A DNA stretch of 18,757 nucleotides, from assembly GCA_964530525.1 (NCBI GenBank), contig CAZHBH010000043.1, forward strand, positions 1 to 18,757. The letters run 5' to 3'. Source of the DNA: CAYNQN01 sp964530525. GTDB taxonomy: Bacteria > Actinomycetota > Acidimicrobiia > Acidimicrobiales > Acidimicrobilacustridaceae. Within the stretch, counting starts at the first letter, position 1, and each line of letters starts with the position of its first letter. Position numbers and translations under genes: made by a program. Shown here in pieces: positions 14,219-18,757 of the stretch. Under the pieces are notes generated by a model. That model saw nothing but the letters and a program-made list of their open reading frames with translations, ran no database searches and was not told the DNA's origin.

Positions 14219-14971
14219 ATGGACCAGATCGCCCTCGTCGACCTCCTGCGCCAGGCAGCCGGTGAGGTGAGGACGGCCTTGAGCGAGGTGATCGACTGGG
14301 GCCCCGACACCGCTCGGGAGGGCCACTACCTGAGCGACCTGGTGGCAGACGCGGCGGTGCTGAGGGTCCTCGAGCCGTCGGGCCTCGCCATCTTGAGCGA
14401 GGAGTCGGGCTGGGGCGGGAACGCCGACAGGAGCATCGTGGTGGTGGTGGACCCTCTCGACGGGTCGACCAACGCGTCCCGTGGACTGCCCTGGTACGCC
14501 ACCAGCTTGTGTGCCTGCGACTCCGAAGGACCGCTGGCAGCTGTGGTCATGAACCTGGTCTCGGGTGAGACGTTCGAGGCCGTCCGAGGGGCAGGCGCCC
14601 GGCGCGACGGCGAGCCCCTGGCGGCCAGCGGAGCCTCGTCGTTGGGCGAGAGCCTCGTGGTGGTCTCCGGTCTCCCGCCGAGATCCCTCGGCTGGCGCCA
14701 GTTCCGAGCCCTCGGTGCAGCCGCTCTCGACCTCTGCGCGGTGGCCTGCGGGCAGGTCGACGCCTACCTGGACTTCAGCACCGACGCGCTCGCCTGCTGG
14801 GACTACCTGGGGGCGATGCTGGTGTGCTCTGAGGCCGGCGTCCCCATGGTCGACGCCTTCGGTCGCGAGCTGTTGGTCCTCTCCGCCGACGAGCGCCGCA
14901 ACGTTGTGGCAGGCGCCACGCCTCAGCTCCTCGGCGAGCTCCTCGCCGCCCACGGCTCCCTCGACCGGTAG
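14219..14971 (+). CDS. Inositol monophosphatase family phosphatase
   Basis: Mg-dependent phosphatase of the IMPase/FBPase superfamily, 250 aa, cytosolic. The metal-binding motifs are present: E61/E62 in LSEESG, D78, D81 and G82 in VDPLDGSTN, and D195 in ACWDYLGA. The substrate is not settled by sequence. Inositol-1-phosphate, histidinol phosphate and 3'-phosphoadenosine 5'-phosphate are all handled by relatives, and in actinobacteria such genes may serve inositol (phosphatidylinositol, mycothiol) or histidine synthesis. The ATG lies 8 nt after a -10 box, so it is probably leaderless. The last base of its TAG is 15 bp before tRNA-Val, and the TAG forms the start of a TAGCCT hexamer that may be the tRNA promoter. 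Confidence 0.92.
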   Translation: MDQIALVDLLRQAAGEVRTALSEVIDWGPDTAREGHYLSDLVADAAVLRVLEPSGLAILSEESGWGGNADRSIVVVVDPLDGSTNASRGLPWYATSLCACDSEGPLAAVVMNLVSGETFEAVRGAGARRDGEPLAASGASSLGESLVVVSGLPPRSLGWRQFRALGAAALDLCAVACGQVDAYLDFSTDALACWDYLGAMLVCSEAGVPMVDAFGRELLVLSADERRNVVAGATPQLLGELLAAHGSLDR

Positions 14972-14974
14972 CCT
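14969..14974 (+). promoter_or_regulatory. Possible -10 box of tRNA-Val (TAGCCT)
   Basis: TAGCCT ends 12 bp before the tRNA and contains the TAG stop codon of the phosphatase gene. Read-through from that gene is the alternative source of the tRNA transcript. Confidence 0.35.
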
Positions 14975-14986
14975 GGAGCGCTCTTC

Positions 14987-15060
14987 GGGCGCTTAGCTCA
15001 GTTGGCTAGAGCGCTGCCCTTACAAGGCAGATGTCGGGGGTTCGAGTCCCTCAGCGCCCA
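14987..15060 (+). tRNA. tRNA-Val(TAC)
   Basis: Cloverleaf: acceptor GGGCGCT pairs with AGCGCCC; D arm GCTC/GAGC; anticodon stem CTGCC/GGCAG with loop CTTACAA and anticodon TAC (reads GTA and probably other GTN codons); T arm GGGGG-TTCGAGT-CCCTC with one G-T pair; discriminator A. No CCA is encoded. Confidence 0.96.
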
Positions 15061-15067
15061 CGAGCTG

Positions 15068-15107
15068 GGCGTGTTCGTCCTCGCAAGCCTGCTCGGACGA
15101 ACACGCC
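15068..15107 (+). terminator. 13-bp perfect hairpin after tRNA-Val (element B)
   Basis: GGCGTGTTCGTCC (15068-15080) pairs perfectly with GGACGAACACGCC (15095-15107). Its 14-nt tip TCGCAAGCCTGCTC can add a TC/TC internal loop and a GCA/TGC stem with AGCC loop. There is no T-tract. It lies between tRNA-Val and the convergent sufU gene, fitting a bidirectional terminator or an extragenic palindrome. The stem is unrelated to that of element A after tRNA-Ile2, but the tip is shared. Confidence 0.65.
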
Positions 15108-15114
15108 GCGACGC

Positions 15115-15130
15115 CTCCGCTCCGCTGAGG
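15115..15130 (+). repeat. 16-mer CTCCGCTCCGCTGAGG, copy B
   Basis: Identical to 12163-12178 and likewise 7 nt after a post-tRNA hairpin. Confidence 0.7.
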
Positions 15131-15148
15131 GCGCAGAGGGCGCAGAGG
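15131..15148 (+). repeat. Tandem 9-mer GCGCAGAGG, two copies
   Basis: Two perfect head-to-tail copies (15131-15139 and 15140-15148) and a partial third continue directly from the 16-mer repeat, 10 bp before the sufU stop. A slippage product is likely. Confidence 0.6.
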
Positions 15149-15157
15149 GCGCCGTCG

Positions 15158-15652
15158 CTATGAGGCGGCTGAGTCTTCGATGCCCTGGGCGAGGGTGTTC
15201 CAGGCGAGGGTGGCGCACTTGATGCGCACGGGGAACTTCACCACGCCGCGCAGGGCCTCGAGGTCGCCCAGCGGCACCTCGGGAACCGGCTCGTCGTCGT
15301 CCAGGCCCTCACCCGATGGATCCTCGTCGGTCTCCAGGGTGCTCTCGTGGATCGACATCATCGCCTTGAAGGCGCGGGTGAGGTCGCTCACCTCGTCGAT
15401 GGTCTTCCCCTTGACCGCTGTGGACATCATCGAGGCCGACGACTGGCTGATCGAGCAGCCCTGACCTCCGACCTTCAGGTCTTCGATGCGGCCGCCGCCG
15501 TCCACCTCGAAGTAGATGACGATCTCGTCACCGCAGAGGGGGTTGAACCCCTCGGCCCGGTGAGCGGGAGGGGTCGGCAGCTCTCCCCGGTTCCGGGGGT
15601 TGCGGTAGTGGTCGAGGATGATCTCGCGGTAGAGGTCTTCCAGGCCGGGCAT
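15158..15652 (-). CDS. sufU: SufU, zinc-dependent sulfurtransferase partner of SufS
   Basis: Accepts persulfide sulfur from SufS for Fe-S cluster assembly. At 164 aa it has the SufU zinc ligands C40 and D42 (NPLCGDE), C66 (GGQGCSIS) and C146 (RIKCATLAW). It also has the typical opening LYREIILDHYRNPRNRG and the pre-cysteine motif VKFPVRIKCATLAW. An acidic insert around residues 105-130 (DEDPSGEGLDDDEPVPEV) makes it somewhat longer than the usual near-150 residues. The start ATG has GGGGAAG 9 nt upstream. It follows sufS with an 86-bp gap and is the last gene of the unit; beyond it, tRNA-Val converges across hairpin element B. An IscU-type scaffold is less likely given the SufS neighbour. Confidence 0.94.
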   Translation of the reverse strand: MPGLEDLYREIILDHYRNPRNRGELPTPPAHRAEGFNPLCGDEIVIYFEVDGGGRIEDLKVGGQGCSISQSSASMMSTAVKGKTIDEVSDLTRAFKAMMSIHESTLETDEDPSGEGLDDDEPVPEVPLGDLEALRGVVKFPVRIKCATLAWNTLAQGIEDSAAS

Positions 15653-15738
15653 GGTTCAGTGCTTCCCCAGTCGGTTCGGGCCAAGCGGATCGAGGACGGT
15701 CACGGCGGCGTGGGACCGAGACGGGCGCGGGTGCTCTC

Positions 15739-17003
15739 TCACTGGGAGAAGAAGCTAGCTGCGTCGAGCAGTGCATCCGCCAATGCGTCCACGTCGGAGG
15801 CGTCGTTGTAGATGTACAGCGACGCCCGAGCGGTGGCACCGACTCCCATCTCTCGCATCAGCGGCTTGGCGCAGTGGTGGCCGGCCCGCACGCACACGCC
15901 GTGCTGGTCGAGCACCTGGGAGATGTCGTGAGGGTGCACGTCGGTGAGCGACAACGAGAGCACCCCTCCCCGCACATCGACGTCGGTGGGACCGTGGACG
16001 GTCAGCTGGTCACCGAGGCGCTCGTTCAGCGTCTCCAGGGCGTATGCGGTGAGCTCCACTTCGTGGGCGCGCACAGCGTCCATACCCAGGGCTTCCAGGT
16101 AGTCGATGGCGGCGCCGAGGCCGACCGCCTCTGTGATCGGCGGGGTGCCTGCCTCGAACTTCCACGGAGGCTCGTTCGCCGTCCATCCGTCCTTGCGGAC
16201 GTCGCGGATCATCTCCCCTCCGCCGAGGAACGCAGGCATCTCCTCCAAGAGCTCCTCGCGAGCCCAGAGGACCCCGATGCCGGTGGGGCCGAGCATCTTG
16301 TGCCCGGTGAAGCCGAAGAAGTCGCAGTCCAGCTCCACCACGTCGGTGGGAAGGTGGGGAACGTACTGGGCAGCATCAACCAGGAACAGCGCGCCGGCGG
16401 CATGCGCAGCGTCGGCCAAGTGGCGCAGGGGGGTGATCGTGCCGAGCACGTTCGACATGGCCGTGACGGCCAGGAGCTTGGCCCCGTCGAGCAGCTCGTC
16501 GAGGTTGCTCAGGTCGAGGGTGTAGTCGGGAGCCATGCGGATCCATCGGACCTCCACGCCCCGCTCCTGGGCCAACATGAGCCAGGGCACCACGTTGGCG
16601 TGGTGCTCGATCTCGCTGACGACGACCACGTCCCCCTCGCCCAGGTTGCGGGCCCCCCAGGTGCGGGCCACGAGGTTGATCGCCTCGGTGACGTTCTTCG
16701 TGAACACCACACCCTTCTCCGAGGGTGCGCCGATGAAGCGTGCGACCTTGCGACGGGCCCCCTCGAAGCGCACGGTGGACTCGGCGCCGAGCCCGTAGAC
16801 GCCCCTGTGCACGTTGGCGTACGTGGTGCGGTAGAAGTCGTCCATCGCGTCGAGCACGGCCTGTGGCTTCTGCGACGAGGACGCCGAGTCGAGGTAGACG
16901 ACCGGACGACCGGCCACCTCCACGTCTCGCAGCAACGGAAAGTCCTTCTTGATCGTTGCTGGATCCAGAGGCCTCACCTCTGCCGCAGAGGTCACCTCCT
17001 CGC

Positions 17004-17013
<10 letters not shown>
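15739..17013 (-). CDS. sufS: Cysteine desulfurase SufS (PLP-dependent, group II)
   Basis: Removes sulfur from cysteine as a persulfide on the enzyme and hands it to SufU for Fe-S cluster building. The 424-aa protein is complete. The PLP lysine is K239 in FTGHKMLGPTG, the cofactor-stacking histidine lies in EIEHHANVVPW, and the catalytic C381 in VRAGHHCAKP is on the short loop typical of group II enzymes. The start ATG at 17013 gives MAVSEEVTSAAEVRPLD before the conserved FPLL...VYLDSA region. It overlaps the end of sufC by 10 bp, with GGAAGG upstream as Shine-Dalgarno, so the two are translationally coupled. Longer upstream readings in this frame overlap sufC and are not protein-like. Confidence 0.96.
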
Positions 17014-17771
<758 letters not shown>

Positions 17772-17777
17772 GTGCCC

Positions 17778-17783
17778 AGTGTA
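17778..17783 (-). promoter_or_regulatory. Putative -10 box of sufCSU (TACACT)
   Basis: On the minus strand TACACT is followed by six bases (gggcac) and the ATG of sufC. No Shine-Dalgarno and no clear -35 are seen. It supports the ATG at 17771 and an independent promoter for this unit. Confidence 0.5.
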
Positions 17784-17827
17784 TTCGCACGCCGGGATTT
17801 GCACTATGCGTGTAGTGGAAATGTCGA

Positions 17828-17852
17828 GGCCCGCCTGCTGCGCAGGCGGGCC
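17828..17852. repeat. Perfect 11-bp inverted repeat in the sufC / acyl-CoA dehydrogenase intergenic region
   Basis: GGCCCGCCTGC (17828-17838) and GCAGGCGGGCC (17842-17852) are exact reverse complements around TGC. The palindrome lies 45 bp upstream of the sufC -10 and 25 bp upstream of the divergent -10, abutting the position of a -35. It could be an operator for both genes or an extragenic palindrome. The rest of this 118-bp gap holds only the two -10 boxes. Confidence 0.6.
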
Positions 17853-17876
17853 GCTCGGGCCCTGGGCTTGCCCGCC

Positions 17877-17882
17877 TAGGAT
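17877..17882 (+). promoter_or_regulatory. Putative -10 box of the acyl-CoA dehydrogenase gene (TAGGAT)
   Basis: TAGGAT is followed by seven bases (gaccgcc) and the GTG at 17890. The hexamer overlaps an in-frame ATG at 17881, which could then not be translated from a transcript starting at this promoter. Confidence 0.45.
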
Positions 17883-17889
17883 GACCGCC

Positions 17890-18757
17890 GTGAACTTCGC
17901 CTTCAGTGAGGAGCAGGAGGAGCTGCGCAGCATCGTGCGCCAGTTCCTCGAAGCCAAGTCGCCCGAGTCGGCAGTGCGCGATCTCATGGAAACCGAGCAG
18001 GGCTACGACCCCGACGTGTGGGATCAGATGGCCAACCAGCTCGGCCTCCAGAGCCTCATCGTCCCCGAGGAGCACGGTGGGCAGGGCTTCGGGTACGTGG
18101 AGCTGGTCGTCGTCTTGGAGGAGATGGGTCGGGCGCTGCTGTGCGCTCCCTTCTTCTCCACGGTGGCGCTGGCCACCAACGCCCTGCTGGTCTCGGGAGA
18201 CGAGCAGGCAAAGGGGCGCTGGCTGCCGGACATCGCCTCGGGCGACCTGGTCGCGACGGTTGCCTTCACCGAGCCCAACGGCCGCTGGGACGAGGCTGGC
18301 ATCGAAGCCACCGCTACCAGCGATGGAAGTGAGTGGAAGCTTTCGGGCACCAAGATGTTCGTGCTCGACGGCCACGTCGCAGGCCTGATCCTGGTGGCTG
18401 CCCGCACCTCCGCCGGCGTCAGCCTCTTCGCCGTCGACGGTGACGCCGCCGGGCTGACCCGCACGGCGCTGGCGACGATGGACCAGACCCGCAAGCAGGC
18501 TCGGTTGGATCTCGACGGCGTCCCGGGCTCGTTGGTGGGTGCGGATGGCGGTGGGTGGCAGATCCTCTCGGACATGCTCGACCTCGCCGCGGTCGCGCTG
18601 GCGGCCGAGCAGGTCGGCGGTGCCCAGCGCTGCCTCGACATGGCCGTCGACTACGCCAAGGTGCGAGTGCAGTTCGGTCGACCCATCGGTTCGTTCCAGG
18701 CGATCAAGCACAAGTGCGCCGACATGCTGCTCGAGGTCGAGTCGGCCAAGTCGGCCG
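17890..18757 (+). CDS. Acyl-CoA dehydrogenase (3' end cut by window edge)
   Basis: FAD-dependent alpha,beta-dehydrogenation of acyl-CoA, in fatty-acid, branched-chain amino-acid or steroid-type catabolism; substrate not determinable. 289 codons are visible of a family usually near 380. The N-terminal helical domain has FAFSEEQEELRSIVRQFLE and IVPEEHGGQGFGYVELVVVLEEMGRAL. The middle beta-domain has VAFTEPNGRWD and WKLSGTKMFVLDG. The C-terminal helical domain starts near ALAAEQVGGAQRCLDMAVDYAK and includes the family signature VQFGRPIGSFQAIKHK. The catalytic base cannot be assigned. GTG 17890 is preferred because a -10 box ends 7 nt before it; the in-frame ATG at 17881 would add MTA but overlaps that box. 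The visible part lacks the glycines and serines of some canonical beta-domain motifs, as in the shorter paired ACADs of actinobacteria. Confidence 0.92.
   Translation, partial: MNFAFSEEQEELRSIVRQFLEAKSPESAVRDLMETEQGYDPDVWDQMANQLGLQSLIVPEEHGGQGFGYVELVVVLEEMGRALLCAPFFSTVALATNALLVSGDEQAKGRWLPDIASGDLVATVAFTEPNGRWDEAGIEATATSDGSEWKLSGTKMFVLDGHVAGLILVAARTSAGVSLFAVDGDAAGLTRTALATMDQTRKQARLDLDGVPGSLVGADGGGWQILSDMLDLAAVALAAEQVGGAQRCLDMAVDYAKVRVQFGRPIGSFQAIKHKCADMLLEVESAKSA

Overview
The window is GC-rich DNA from an actinobacterial chromosome. The lineage is inferred from strong G/C third-position bias, a single-chain alpha2-type glycyl-tRNA synthetase, a SufC-SufS-SufU iron-sulfur set, tRNA genes without an encoded CCA end, and many leaderless genes. 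The gene set and several lineage-type hypothetical proteins would fit class Acidimicrobiia, but that placement needs a database search. Nearly all of it is ordinary housekeeping chromosome. I see no transposase, phage gene, CRISPR array or toxin/defence cluster.

Layout. Positions 1-2269 (minus) hold the first two thirds of cobalamin-dependent methionine synthase MetH. Divergent to it, pduO (cobalamin adenosyltransferase) and pepA (leucyl aminopeptidase) form a 4-bp-overlapping pair ending at 4465. Two minus-strand genes follow: a 219-aa conserved-looking protein behind a TTGACA promoter with phased repeats, and an RDD-family membrane protein with a Trp-rich tail. Sharing a 29-bp divergent gap with the RDD gene is the plus-strand block glyS - dnaG - rpoD (6225-10507), the translation/replication/transcription core.

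A secreted matrixin-like metalloprotease with three SLH repeats lies convergent to rpoD. Then come tRNA-Asn(GTT) and tRNA-Ile2(CAT), a convergent lipoprotein and two unrecognised hypotheticals (minus), a divergent inositol-monophosphatase-family gene, and tRNA-Val(TAC). Convergent to that tRNA is the minus-strand operon sufC-sufS-sufU (17771-15158), with no sufB or sufD in the window. An acyl-CoA dehydrogenase runs off the right edge.

Two regulatory themes stand out. First, most first-in-transcript genes have a TANNNT -10 hexamer ending only 6-8 nt before the start codon and no Shine-Dalgarno, so they should give leaderless mRNAs; several downstream operon genes (pepA, rpoD, sufS, sufU) carry Shine-Dalgarno sequences instead. 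Second, the tRNA-Ile2 and tRNA-Val genes are each followed, at a convergent junction, by a hairpin whose stem sequence differs but whose tip (TCGCARGCYTGCTC) and downstream 16-mer are shared. This looks like a small family of extragenic palindromes or bidirectional terminators and is the most unusual non-coding signal here.
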